From: Minicystis rosea
Lineage (GTDB): Bacteria > Myxococcota_A > Polyangia > Polyangiales > Polyangiaceae
DNA length: 64,000 nucleotides
Assembly (NCBI GenBank): GCA_001931535.1
Contig: CP016211.1
Span: forward strand, 5,749,573 to 5,813,572
Direction of reading: 5' to 3'
Under the pieces are notes generated by a model. That model worked only from the letters and a program-made list of their open reading frames with translations. It was not told where the DNA came from and did no database searches. Both the position numbers and the translations under genes were made by a program. Shown here piece after piece: positions 35,661 through 45,780 of the stretch. Each line of letters begins with the position of its first letter. Position 1 is the first letter of the stretch.

Positions 35661-36799
35661 GGCTTCACCGCGTGGCCCGCGCTCACGCTACCACGGGCCG
35701 GTACGAGCCCGCGCGCGATCACGATCTCGTCCGCGGCCTGCACGATCCCGAACGACGAAGCCACGTCGTCGCTCATGCGCTGGTAGACGACCTCCCAGCG
35801 CACGGCCGCGCCGCGTTGCTCGGGTGGGATCGCGAAGCGCAGGCGGCGCTCGGATCCGGGCTGCCCCGGGGGCGCGAGGCGGGTGTCGGCGACCTCGACG
35901 CGCTGGCGCGCCATCTCGATCGGGCGATCGCGATGGATCGGCACGTCGAGGAAGCGCCGCGCGAGAACGACCGGGCGCTCGAGGGGAGCCTCGTGGTGCG
36001 CATCGGGGACGAGGAAGGTTCGTACGACGAGGCGGCGGAAGAGATCGCCGGTGGGGACGGCGTGTCCGACGAGCGCGCTCTGGAGCGTGAGGGTGACGTC
36101 GCTCTCCCCACGCTCGGCCACGACGCGCACCGCGCGCGAAAGGACCTCGGGATCGCGCACGAGGAAGCGATGGCTCCGGTGCTCGCGCCCACCGGCATCG
36201 CGGACGCGCGGCATGTGGCAGGTGTTGCACGAGGTCGATGCGTACGAGGACGCGGCCCACTCGCGGGCGGTGCTCTGCATGAGGATCGGCACCACCTGCG
36301 CAGACGCTTCGGGGAAGAGGAATTGATGGCAGCCGGCGCACGCCGACGCGGTGGCCCGGCGGGTGTCGACGCGCGTGGCGTGAGGGCTCGTCGCGATCGT
36401 GGACGCGGAGACGATGGCCCCGTCGACGACGTGACAGGTCGCGCAGCCGACGCCCTCGTCCGCGGCGGCGCGCGTGGGCTCGCGGCGCGGATCGCTCTCG
36501 GGCGCGTGGCAGCCGCGGCAAAACGCGAGGCGCTCGACCGCATAAGCCTTCTGGAACAATGGATCTCGCCACGCGTCGCCGTGCGCCGAAGCGCGCCATT
36601 CGGCGGCGATCTCGGCGTGGCAGGACGCGCACGAGGCGGCATCGGATGGCCCACCGGCGAGCCGATGCGGCCCTTGGCCCGAGGCGGCCGGCCCGGGCAG
36701 GGGCGCGGGGGCACCGGCGATCGACGTCGCCGATGCGAGCACGACGATCGCGAGGATCGCGCGCGCGGGAGGCCGCCCCTGCGTGAGCACCGGCGGCAT
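35657..36799 (-). CDS. Periplasmic pentahaem cytochrome c (cytochrome c554-like)
   Basis: 380 residues from the ATG at 36799 (GAGG upstream). An earlier in-frame start would place 22 residues before the signal peptide. The signal peptide includes ARAILAIVVLASATSIAGAP. Five CxxCH haem motifs lie in the first two thirds: CASCH, CRGCH, CATCH, CAGCH and CNTCH, with additional His residues as distal ligands. The order resembles the cytochrome c554 / tetrahaem c-family fold used in nitrogen or sulfur redox chemistry. The C-terminal third is haem-free and beta-rich (LTLQSALVGHAVPTGDLFRR). The electron partner is unknown; the gene is overlapped by an exported helical protein. Confidence 0.85.
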   Translation of the reverse strand: MPPVLTQGRPPARAILAIVVLASATSIAGAPAPLPGPAASGQGPHRLAGGPSDAASCASCHAEIAAEWRASAHGDAWRDPLFQKAYAVERLAFCRGCHAPESDPRREPTRAAADEGVGCATCHVVDGAIVSASTIATSPHATRVDTRRATASACAGCHQFLFPEASAQVVPILMQSTAREWAASSYASTSCNTCHMPRVRDAGGREHRSHRFLVRDPEVLSRAVRVVAERGESDVTLTLQSALVGHAVPTGDLFRRLVVRTFLVPDAHHEAPLERPVVLARRFLDVPIHRDRPIEMARQRVEVADTRLAPPGQPGSERRLRFAIPPEQRGAAVRWEVVYQRMSDDVASSFGIVQAADEIVIARGLVPARGSVSAGHAVKP

Positions 36800-37437
36800 T
36801 GTACCTCGGACGCTTCGCGCCCCGGTGCGACGCGCTGACGAAGTAACACGACCGCTCGCGATCAAGCGGCGCGCATTGCCTCGATGGCACGGGCCCGTTC
36901 ACGGGCGCTCGAGAATGCGCCGTGGGCCGAGGCTGGCTCGTGCGTTGCCTCGCGGCGTGCGTGCTTCGCGCGTCCCCGCACCTCGCCAAGCTGCACCGCT
37001 GCCCCCATTGCCAGACCGAGCTCGCGGCTCACTCGGGGTCTCGGCGTGTGCGAGGGATTCGACATCGGGAGGTGAAGGAGCAGAGAGGCAAATGGGAGAG
37101 GTGGAGTGGCCAAGCCTGCTCAGGGCAGCTCGCCAATCGCCGGTTGCCATTCGGTGGCATCGGTAAAACGGATCACGATGCCAGTTGCTTCGGGTCGTGA
37201 GGAGTCGCGATCACCAATATCGATATCGCTGGCAGAGGACGACATTCACGAGCTCGTGCCGCTCTGCACGTCTCCATGTCTCTACGGCGCGCTCATGCAT
37301 CCATCACGAGCTCGCTCGAAGTCCTTCCGCGCGAGCACGCCCGCGAACGCTGATGATGGGGAGGCCGGCGCGCGTGCCGACGAAAGGGTGGGATCAGGGG
37401 CGCGAGGGGACGTGGCGGCAGACAGGTCGCACGCCGC
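36800..37437. other. 638-bp intergenic region without a supported gene
   Basis: This spacer separates the cytochrome gene from the end of the pentose phosphate operon, both on the minus strand. Several overlapping open frames exist on both strands, but none has a ribosome binding site together with plausible composition. The part around 37180-37330 is noticeably less GC-rich and includes AATATCGATATCG, so it may hold a promoter for an element I cannot define. Confidence 0.4.
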
Positions 37438-38166
37438 TCACGTGTCCCCGGCAGCCTCTTGGTCGAGCACCCACACGACGCGGCCCTTGGCGCGTTGGAG
37501 GATGCGCGCGGGGACCTCCTCTTCGCTCCCGGGTGATCGCGCCGCTTCGATCGGGCCGCGCTTGCTCGCGCCCCGCGCCAGCAGCACGGCGAGCTTCGCT
37601 TCGAGGATCACCGGGGTGGTGAGCGTGACGCGCGCTTCCAGCTTCTTTTCGGGCTGCTCCCGCACGTGGGCCACGAGGCGATCGTCGACGGCGACCGCGC
37701 CGGTGCCGGGAAACAGGGAGGCCGTGTGGCCGTCGTCGCCGATGCCGAGGGTCATGGCGTCGAAGGAGACGGCGGAGGCCACGCCGAACGAGCGGCGCAG
37801 GAGCGCGTCGTAGTGGGCGGCCGCCGCGTCGAGATCGCGCTCGCCCTCCATGCGAAAGGCGCGGCCGTGATGTCCATCGGCGAGCGAGAGATCGCGGGCG
37901 GCGGCGGCGTAGTTGGAGCGAGGGTGATCGGGGGGCACGCCGCGCTCGTCGACCCAGTACCATTCGATGCGATCGAACGGCAGCGAGAGCGCGGCCAGGC
38001 GGCGGTAGGCCTCGGCCGGCGTGGTGCCGCCGGAGAGGGCCACGCGCGCGAGGCCGCGGGCGTTCACGGCCTCGGTGATGGCGCGGCCGAGGAGCTCGGC
38101 GGCGAAGGCGGCGTGCTCCTCCCGGCTCTTGGCGACGAGGATTTCTTGATCGGAGGAGGAGATCAT
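37438..38166 (-). CDS. pgl: 6-phosphogluconolactonase
   Basis: 242 residues, starting in an ATGA overlap with opcA. It hydrolyses 6-phosphogluconolactone to 6-phosphogluconate (EC 3.1.1.31) in the oxidative pentose phosphate pathway. Family landmarks are all present: VALSGGTTPAEAYRRLA near residue 43, the WYWVDERGVPPDHPRSNY block, the GIGDDGHTASLFPGT block and a C-terminal RVVWVLDQEA strand. The length fits the devB-type family. It is the last gene of the gnd-zwf-opcA-pgl operon, which is fully overlapping, so stoichiometric production with zwf and gnd is expected. Confidence 0.93.
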   Translation of the reverse strand: MISSSDQEILVAKSREEHAAFAAELLGRAITEAVNARGLARVALSGGTTPAEAYRRLAALSLPFDRIEWYWVDERGVPPDHPRSNYAAAARDLSLADGHHGRAFRMEGERDLDAAAAHYDALLRRSFGVASAVSFDAMTLGIGDDGHTASLFPGTGAVAVDDRLVAHVREQPEKKLEARVTLTTPVILEAKLAVLLARGASKRGPIEAARSPGSEEEVPARILQRAKGRVVWVLDQEAAGDT

Positions 38167-39199
38167 CGCTCGGCGTCCTTGGCCCACTCGGCCGCGGCCA
38201 TGACGGCGGCGCGATAGACGCCGTCGCCCTCGGTCGCGTCGATGGCCTTGAGCAACACCCAACCTTCGTCGCGGAAGCCGAGCGGGTGCTTGTGGTGGGC
38301 GGCGCGGGGGCCGGACATGGTCCAGCTCACGCAGCGCCCGCCGTCGTCGCGCCCGACCTCGCAGAAGAGAGGGCGGTTGTCGATGGCGGTGGTGATGTGA
38401 ACGGCGGAGAGCTCGCCGGCGTGCAGATCCTTTCCGTGCGGAGCGCGCACGACGATCTCGATGGGCATGCCCTGCGCGTCGACCGCGCGCGACTTGCTCT
38501 CGAAGCGCCAGCCGAGGCGCGCGGCGAGCCATCCGAGGATCAGCGCGGCGGGGTCACCGCGGTCGGAGGGGGTGCGCTCGATCTCGATGCGGCCGATGGC
38601 GCGCTCGGCGCCGGGGGCCTCGTCGAAGAAGCGCGCGATGAACTCGCGCCACGAGAAGGTGCGCACGAAGGCGCGATCGCCGAGCGGCGCGCTGGTCTTG
38701 CCGGCGATCTCGGCGATGCGCACCGCGCTCGTGTGGGCCGAGTCGACGATGATGCGATCGGCGACCTTCACCAACGCATCGACCAAGGGCGTGGGCGCGC
38801 TCCGGCCGATCTCCACGATGGTCGGCACCTCGGAGAGCGAGAGCGCGGAGATCACCGAGGTGGCCCGCTGCGCGGCGCCGGCGCCGAAGTGGAGCTCGAT
38901 GCGGTCGTAACAGACGATGGAGTCGCCTTCCTTGTGGCAGACGGCGCTCACCGCCGACTCGATGGACCAAGGCTCGAGGCGTCCATCGAGCGTGGCCAGG
39001 AAGGCGCGGCCGGCGCGGGTCTGCGCGAGATCCTCGACGGCGGCGCGCAGGCGATCGACCTCGGCCGGCACGCTCACCGCGATGAAGTTCATCGTGGCGG
39101 CGCGCGCCTTGGGGTGGCCGCGATCGTCGGCCTGCGACGCCCAGAAGGCCGAGAGCTCGGCCTCGACCTTGGAGACGGTCTCGCTGACCGCCCCGGTGG

Positions 39200-39203
<4 letters not shown>
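38163..39203 (-). CDS. opcA: OpcA-like glucose-6-phosphate dehydrogenase assembly protein
   Basis: 346 residues beginning with GTG in a GTGA overlap with the zwf stop. OpcA promotes assembly and redox activation of glucose-6-phosphate dehydrogenase and is best known from cyanobacteria and actinobacteria. Support comes from the position between zwf and pgl, and from the typical alternation of an N-terminal domain (MTTGAVSETVSKVEAELSAF) with an alpha/beta core (VPTIVEIGRSAPTPLVDALV, RIIVDSAHTSAVRI) and a GDPAALILGWLAARLGW helix. No catalytic residues are expected. The cysteines reported in other OpcA proteins cannot be assigned confidently here. Confidence 0.8.
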
Positions 39204-40734
<1,531 letters not shown>

Positions 40735-40738
<4 letters not shown>

Positions 40739-42153
40739 GCGCCCTTGCTCCAGTCGGTGTGGATGTCGCCCTCGCGATCGAGGCGGCGGTAGGTGTGCGA
40801 TCCAAAGAAGTCGCGCTGCGCCTGGGTGAGGTTGGCCGGGAGCCGCTCGCGCCGAATCATGTCGTAGTAGCCGAGCGACGCCGCCGTCCCGAGCAGCGGG
40901 AGGCCGTTCGTCACGCCGAGCGCGACCACGCGGCGCCAGCCGTCCTGGCGCGCGGCGATCTCCTCGCGGAACGAGGGATCGAGCAGGAGGTTCGGGAGCC
41001 GGTCGTCCAGATCGTACGCCGCCTTGATCCGCCCGAGGAACTGCGCGCGGATGATGCACCCATCCTGCCAGATGCGCGCGAGCTCGCCGAGCTGGAGGCC
41101 CCAGCCGTACGCGTCCGACGCGAGGCGGAGGAGGTTCATGCCCTGCGCGTAGCTGCATGCCTTGGCGGCATAGAGCGCGGCCCGCACGTCGGCGATGAGC
41201 TGCTGCTTGTCGACGCCGGCCGCCGGCCGCGGCACGGGCCCCGAGAGGAGCGACGACGCGTGCACGCGATCGGTCTTGGCATACGAGATCACGCGCGCAT
41301 CCACCGAGGTGGAGATGGTCGGCACCGGCGCGCCGAGATCGGCGGCCTCCTGGATGGTCCACTTGCCGGTGCCCTTCTGGGCGGTGGCGTCGAGGATCTG
41401 ATCGACGAGATCGCCTTTGCCCTCGGGATCTTTGACGGTGAAGATCTTGGCGGTGATCTCGATGAGGTAGCTCTTCAGCTCGGCCTCGTTCCACGCCGAG
41501 AAGACGCGGGCGATCTCGGCGTTGTCGAGGCCGCCCAGGTTCTTCAGCACGTCGTACGCCTCGGCGATGAGCTGCATGTCGCCGTACTCGATGCCGTTGT
41601 GCACCATCTTGACGTAGTGGCCCGAGCCGCCCGGGCCGATGTACGTCACGCAGGGCCCGTCGGCGTGCTGCGCGGCGATGCGCGTGAGGATGGGCGCGAG
41701 CTCTTCGTAGCCTTGGCGATCACCGCCGGGCATGAGCGAGGGGCCGTGTCGCGCGCCCGTCTCGCCGCCGGAGACGCCCATCCCGAAATAACGAATGCCC
41801 GCCTCGGCGAGCTCCTTGGTGCGGCGCTCGGTGAGCTTGAAATACTCGTTGCCGCCGTCGACGAGCAGATCGCCCGGCTCGAGCAGCGGGCGGAGCGCGG
41901 CGATGGTCTTGTCGACGACCTCGCCCGCCTTGACCAGCATGATGATCCGGCGCGGCTTGCGCAGCGATCGCACGAAGTCGGCGAGCTCGTGAAAGCCGTG
42001 GATCTGCTTGCCCTGCGAGGCGGCGACGAACTTGTCGACCGGCTCCGGCCAGGCGTCCCACGCGGCGACGGAGAAGCCTTTCTCCTCGATGTTGAGGGCG
42101 AGGTTTCTGCCCATCACGCCGAGCCCCACCATCCCAATCGCCATCTCGCTCAT
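40735..42153 (-). CDS. gnd: 6-phosphogluconate dehydrogenase (decarboxylating)
   Basis: 472 residues, with GAGGAGA before the ATG at 42153. It converts 6-phosphogluconate to ribulose-5-phosphate, CO2 and NADPH (EC 1.1.1.44). The Rossmann motif is GMVGLGVMGRNLALN. The catalytic lysine lies in GSGHYVKMVHNGIEYGDMQ, and the substrate loop reads IIDGGNE-like (LLVDGGNEYFK). The C-terminal ANLTQAQRDFFGSHTYRRLD block is canonical. It is the promoter-proximal gene of the operon, preceded by a 186-bp divergent spacer to the DUF433 gene that should hold the promoter. Confidence 0.95.
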
Positions 42154-42339
42154 CGATGTCTCCTCGATTCTGTGGCGCGGGGAGCCTACAGCGCCGCGCG
42201 CCGACTGCATACGGTGTCCTCTCCGCGGAAAGGCGGAGGATCGAGCACGAGCGACGCGTAGGGTCGAGCGCTGGTCGAGGCGCTGCGCGCCGCGCGGATC
42301 GTGACGGCGGCCGAGAGGTCGACTAAGGTGCGCCGCGCC

Positions 42340-42768
42340 ATGGCCGAGCCGCTCCTTTCCCGCATTCGCGTCCCGCATCCGCACGTGCGCGTGGACGCCG
42401 CCGTCCTCGGTGGCAGCCCTCACGTCGCGGGATCGCGCGTGCCGGTGCGCCGGCTGTGGGCGTGGCACCGCGGCGGCGCCTCGGTGGAGACGTTGGTGAA
42501 GCGCTACCCGAACCTGGGCGCGGCGCGCATCCTCGACGCGCTCTCGTTCGCGTACGACAACCAGGATCTCATCGAAGCCGATCTGGCCCGCGAGCAATCG
42601 CTGTTCGCCGACGGCGGGCCCATCGTGGGCGCGCGGCCGCTCTCGCAGCTCGCGCTCCCGTTCGACGAGAGCGCGCCTCCGCCCGCGCCCCCTCCCCCGC
42701 CGGAGCCGCCGCCTCCCCCGCCGGAGCCCGCGCCCGCGCCGAAGGGCCGAGGCTCGCGCCGCCGCTGA
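42340..42768 (+). CDS. DUF433-domain protein with proline-rich tail
   Basis: 142 residues from ATG 42340; an in-frame upstream start at 42301 is less likely. Residues 10-85 form a DUF433 helix-turn-helix-like domain (VLGGSPHVAGSRVPVRRLW, GASVETLVKRYPNLGAARIL, ALSFAYDNQDLIEADL). DUF433 proteins are usually antitoxins encoded beside a PIN-like toxin. No such toxin is adjacent here, and the DUF433 core is followed by about 40 residues dominated by Pro, Ala and Glu with a basic end (KGRGSRRR). A role as a DNA-binding regulator is inferred from the family only. Confidence 0.8.
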   Translation: MAEPLLSRIRVPHPHVRVDAAVLGGSPHVAGSRVPVRRLWAWHRGGASVETLVKRYPNLGAARILDALSFAYDNQDLIEADLAREQSLFADGGPIVGARPLSQLALPFDESAPPPAPPPPPEPPPPPPEPAPAPKGRGSRRR

Positions 42769-42863
42769 TTTCGAGCGTTTTCCATCACGCCGAGCGCCGC
42801 ATCGCGAGCGAGCTCGACCGATGATGCGAGGCGCACCGCGTTCGTTGGATCGCTGAATGAAGC

Positions 42864-44564
42864 TCAGCGGCGACCGGCCGCCGCGCTCTCGACCTTGGCG
42901 CGTGCGTGCGTGCCGCTGGTCGGGCCGCTGCCTTCGCTGGCCGCGGCGCGCTTCTTCGCGGCGATGAGCCCGAGGAGCTCGTCCTTCGTCACGCCGAGGC
43001 GCGCCGCCGTCTTGTGCGCCAGCGAGGTCTTGGCCACGCCGGGCACGAAGCCGTAGGTGGGCCGCTCGTGCGCATCGAGCTCGACCTGGAAGACTTCGAG
43101 CGCCTCGATGGGACGATCCTGGGCGAGCCGCTCGGCGAACGAGAGCAGGTGCGTGGTCACGAAGACCTGCGCGGAGAGCTCGGGCAGGAGCGAGATCACG
43201 AGCCGCGCGATCTCTTCGCCTTCGGACGGGTTCGTCCCCGAGCACAGCTCGTCGAGCAACACCAGCGAGCCCATGTCCAGCGTCTCGAAGACGCGCCGGA
43301 TGCGGAGCAGCTCCATCCCGAGCTGTCCTTCGGGCTGATCGGCGCGCGACTCTTGCACGAGCGATACGAAGAGCCCCGACACGCGCGGCAACGTGGCCGC
43401 CGCCGCGGGCACGAAGCAGCCGGCCTCCGCCAGCATCTGCGCCAGCGCGATCGCTTGGAGGAGGCGCGTCTTCCCGCCGGAGTTCGGCCCGGTCACGATC
43501 ACCACCGAACCGGCCCGCGCGATGCGCAGATCGCAGGGCACGGGCACCGATTTGTCGCCGATGAGGAGCGGATTGAAGAGCCCGATGAAGCGCATCCCCG
43601 CTTCACCGTTGGCGACGAGATCGGGGAAGCACACCGCGAGGCCCTTGGCCATGGCTCGATCGCGGAAGCCGAGCGCCGCGAGGTGGAGCTCGATGTCGCC
43701 GACGAGCTGGAAGAGCATGGCCACGCTCTCCTCGAGACCGGAGAACACGTCGTCGACGAGGCGCTCCACGACCTCGCCCCCGTTCATACGAAAACCACGG
43801 AGGAACAAGGAGATCTTCGCGATCCATCGGCCGAGCGGCGAAGCATGGAACGGGTTCGCGGTGTTCTCGCGGACCGCGACGATTTGGAAGGTGCGCAGCT
43901 CGCCGTCGGATCCGACCCCGACCCGCAGGTCGACGGTGCCGAGGTTGGCCTCGTGATCGAGGAGCGCGTCGAGCCGCTTGTAGGCCTCGCCGGCGATCAC
44001 GTGCGCGCCGAACGCACGCAGGCGCGCGAGCCCCGAGGTGGCGCCCGTGAAGCGGTTCGCGAGCGAGGCGAAAAGCGCGTGCACCGCGCGCAGGATCTCG
44101 AGCCGCCGCAGCCACCGCGATGGCTGTCGGCCCGCGCAGAGGAGCCCGCGCAGCGCCACGATCTCGATGTAGATGCGCTCGAGATCGGCCCGCAGATCCG
44201 GGACCTCGACGAGCTCTTCGAGGATGGCGCGGCGGAAGGGGACGACCGCGCCATCCCGCGGCGGCTGTGAGAGCACGCGGAGCAGATGCGCGACCGAAGG
44301 CTGGTAGACGCGACCGGCGGCGCGCACGGGGAAGCCGCGCTCGACCAGATCGTGGAGGAAGAGATCGCGCTCGAACTGCTCGGCGTCCCACGCCGAGGCG
44401 GGGAGCGCGGCGCCGGCGAGCGCGCGCTCGAACTGATCGATCTCGCCGCTCGTCGCGAAGGCGAACACGATGGTCTGCCGGAGCTCCGCGAGATCGACCC
44501 GGATCGTCGGCTCGGGCGAGAGGAGATCCGGGATGGGGCCGGCGTCGCGGGTCGGCGTGGGCAT
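42864..44564 (-). CDS. MutS-like ATPase lacking the mismatch-recognition domain
   Basis: 566 residues. The C-terminal part is a MutS domain V ATPase: Walker A TGPNSGGKTRLLQAIALAQ (near residue 357), Walker B LVLLDELCSGTNPSEG, and a following signature helix with TTHLLSFAERL. The N-terminal half is helical, as in MutS lever/core domains, but the Phe-x-Glu mismatch-binding motif and domain I are absent, as is a C-terminal Smr nuclease domain. It therefore differs from both MutS1 and MutS2. The biological role is unknown; a recombination or DNA-junction function would be consistent with the family. It is a single gene. Confidence 0.75.
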   Translation of the reverse strand: MPTPTRDAGPIPDLLSPEPTIRVDLAELRQTIVFAFATSGEIDQFERALAGAALPASAWDAEQFERDLFLHDLVERGFPVRAAGRVYQPSVAHLLRVLSQPPRDGAVVPFRRAILEELVEVPDLRADLERIYIEIVALRGLLCAGRQPSRWLRRLEILRAVHALFASLANRFTGATSGLARLRAFGAHVIAGEAYKRLDALLDHEANLGTVDLRVGVGSDGELRTFQIVAVRENTANPFHASPLGRWIAKISLFLRGFRMNGGEVVERLVDDVFSGLEESVAMLFQLVGDIELHLAALGFRDRAMAKGLAVCFPDLVANGEAGMRFIGLFNPLLIGDKSVPVPCDLRIARAGSVVIVTGPNSGGKTRLLQAIALAQMLAEAGCFVPAAAATLPRVSGLFVSLVQESRADQPEGQLGMELLRIRRVFETLDMGSLVLLDELCSGTNPSEGEEIARLVISLLPELSAQVFVTTHLLSFAERLAQDRPIEALEVFQVELDAHERPTYGFVPGVAKTSLAHKTAARLGVTKDELLGLIAAKKRAAASEGSGPTSGTHARAKVESAAAGRR

Positions 44565-44749
44565 GGGGTGTCGAGCGTACTCCGACAGGCGGCAAAGAAC
44601 GATGTTCCGCCGCGCAGCGACGCGCCCCGACGACTGTGCCCTCGGAGGATCTTTACCGGCGCACGACCAGCGACGGCGCCCATCGAGAGAGCGAGCTCAC
44701 CGGCGCAGTTGTCCGCCCGGTGAGCCCCATCTCCGCTAGAAAGACGGCG

Positions 44750-45064
44750 ATGAGCAAACGCAAGCGCACCGTCCGCCGCGAGGAGGACCGCGCCATGGCG
44801 AAGATGGCCAAGGACCTCGACAAGCTCGCGCTCCACGCGCCGGGCGGCAGCCCCGAACGAGCGATCGAGATCACGTCGCCGTCGGAGGTGGAGGTCCAAG
44901 CCCGATCGACACCCTGCCCCATTTGCCGCGGCGAGCTGCGGATCGAGGAGCACACGGCCGAGACCATCGACGGCCTGCGCGTCCGCGTCGCCAAGGTGCT
45001 GTGCACGGTGTGCCGATCGCGGCGCTCGCTCTACTTTCGGCTCGCGGGCACGATGTTGAACTAA
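44750..45064 (+). CDS. Small zinc-ribbon protein
   Basis: 104 residues. The N-terminal 45 residues are basic (MSKRKRTVRREEDRAMAKMA). A treble-clef or ribbon follows, with two Cys pairs (STPCPICRGEL and VLCTVCRSRRS) separated by about 28 residues, fitting a structural zinc site. The end is short and hydrophobic. I do not recognise the family. Regulatory or nucleic-acid-binding roles are usual for such proteins. The gene ends six bases before a pair of strong hairpins. Confidence 0.6.
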   Translation: MSKRKRTVRREEDRAMAKMAKDLDKLALHAPGGSPERAIEITSPSEVEVQARSTPCPICRGELRIEEHTAETIDGLRVRVAKVLCTVCRSRRSLYFRLAGTMLN

Positions 45065-45069
45065 GTCCC

Positions 45070-45116
45070 GGGAAAGGAGCGCCGCTCCTTTCCCTCCACG
45101 AGCAAAGCTCGTGGAG
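45070..45116. terminator. Two adjacent perfect hairpins, probable bidirectional terminator
   Basis: Hairpin 1 has an 11-bp stem (GGGAAAGGAGC/GCTCCTTTCCC, loop GCC, 45070-45094). Hairpin 2 has a 10-bp stem (CTCCACGAGC/GCTCGTGGAG, loop AAA, 45094-45116) and shares one base with the first. They lie between convergent genes, immediately after the zinc-ribbon stop. No long T-tract is present. Confidence 0.6.
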
Positions 45117-45237
45117 CCTCCCATACCTCGAACCACCCGAGCAGGCTTGAACGTCGCGCCGCTTCGGGCCTGACGTCAGCTTTCTCGGTGACGTCCCGAG
45201 TCCGGGAAAGAAGTGCTGCGGAACGCGCGCGCGGCGA

Positions 45238-45780
45238 TCAGGAGATGCGCCGCAGCTTGCGCTGGAGCGTGCGGCGATCGATGCCGAGCAGCTTGGCAGC
45301 GCTCGCCACGACGCCGCCCGATTGCAGCATCGCCTTGCGGATGGCTTCGCGCTCGAGCTCGTCGAGGTTGTACACGGGCGCATCCGGGTTCGAGGGCGCC
45401 GCGGCGCGCGGGCGATCGGCGACGGCGCCGGCCTCGCGCAGCAGGCGATCCGCGTCGACCGGCTTGGTCATGAGCGTGTCCGCGCCGGCCTTCACCGCGG
45501 CCACCGCGAGCGGGATGTCGCCGTAGCCGGTGAGCATGATGATCACCGACTCCGGCTGGAGCCTGCGGAAGCTCGTGAGCGCGCCGAGGCCGTCCTGACG
45601 CGGCATGCGGTAATCGATCACCACCAGATCGGCGGGCTCGTACTCCAGCGCCACGAGCCCCTCGGACACGGTCGCGGCCGTGCGGGCGCGCACGCCGCGG
45701 CGGCGCATCGATCCTTGGAGCATGGTGCGGAACGCGTCGTCGTCGTCGATCAAAAGGGCGGTCTCGATGCGGCGGCTCAC
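45238..45780 (-). CDS. regA: RegA/ActR-type response regulator
   Basis: 180 residues beginning GTG in a GTGA overlap with the kinase gene. The receiver domain has an acidic cluster (IDDDD), acceptor Asp56 (LVVIDYRMPRQDG), Thr (IIMLTGYGDIP) and Lys (LMTKPVDAD). The C-terminal helix-turn-helix at about 145-180 (GGVVASAAKLLGIDRRTLQR) is of the Fis type. The length (RegA about 184) and lack of an AAA+ domain identify the RegA/PrrA/ActR class, global redox regulators of respiration and fixation genes. The position after the terminal oxidase operon fits this role. Confidence 0.88.
   Translation of the reverse strand: MSRRIETALLIDDDDAFRTMLQGSMRRRGVRARTAATVSEGLVALEYEPADLVVIDYRMPRQDGLGALTSFRRLQPESVIIMLTGYGDIPLAVAAVKAGADTLMTKPVDADRLLREAGAVADRPRAAAPSNPDAPVYNLDELEREAIRKAMLQSGGVVASAAKLLGIDRRTLQRKLRRIS

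Noticed and set aside
36922..37200. A 92-codon frame with a CPHC motif on the plus strand
   Set aside because: The zinc-ribbon look rests on one Cys pair; there is no second pair, no ribosome binding site and no support on codon use, and other frames overlap it equally.
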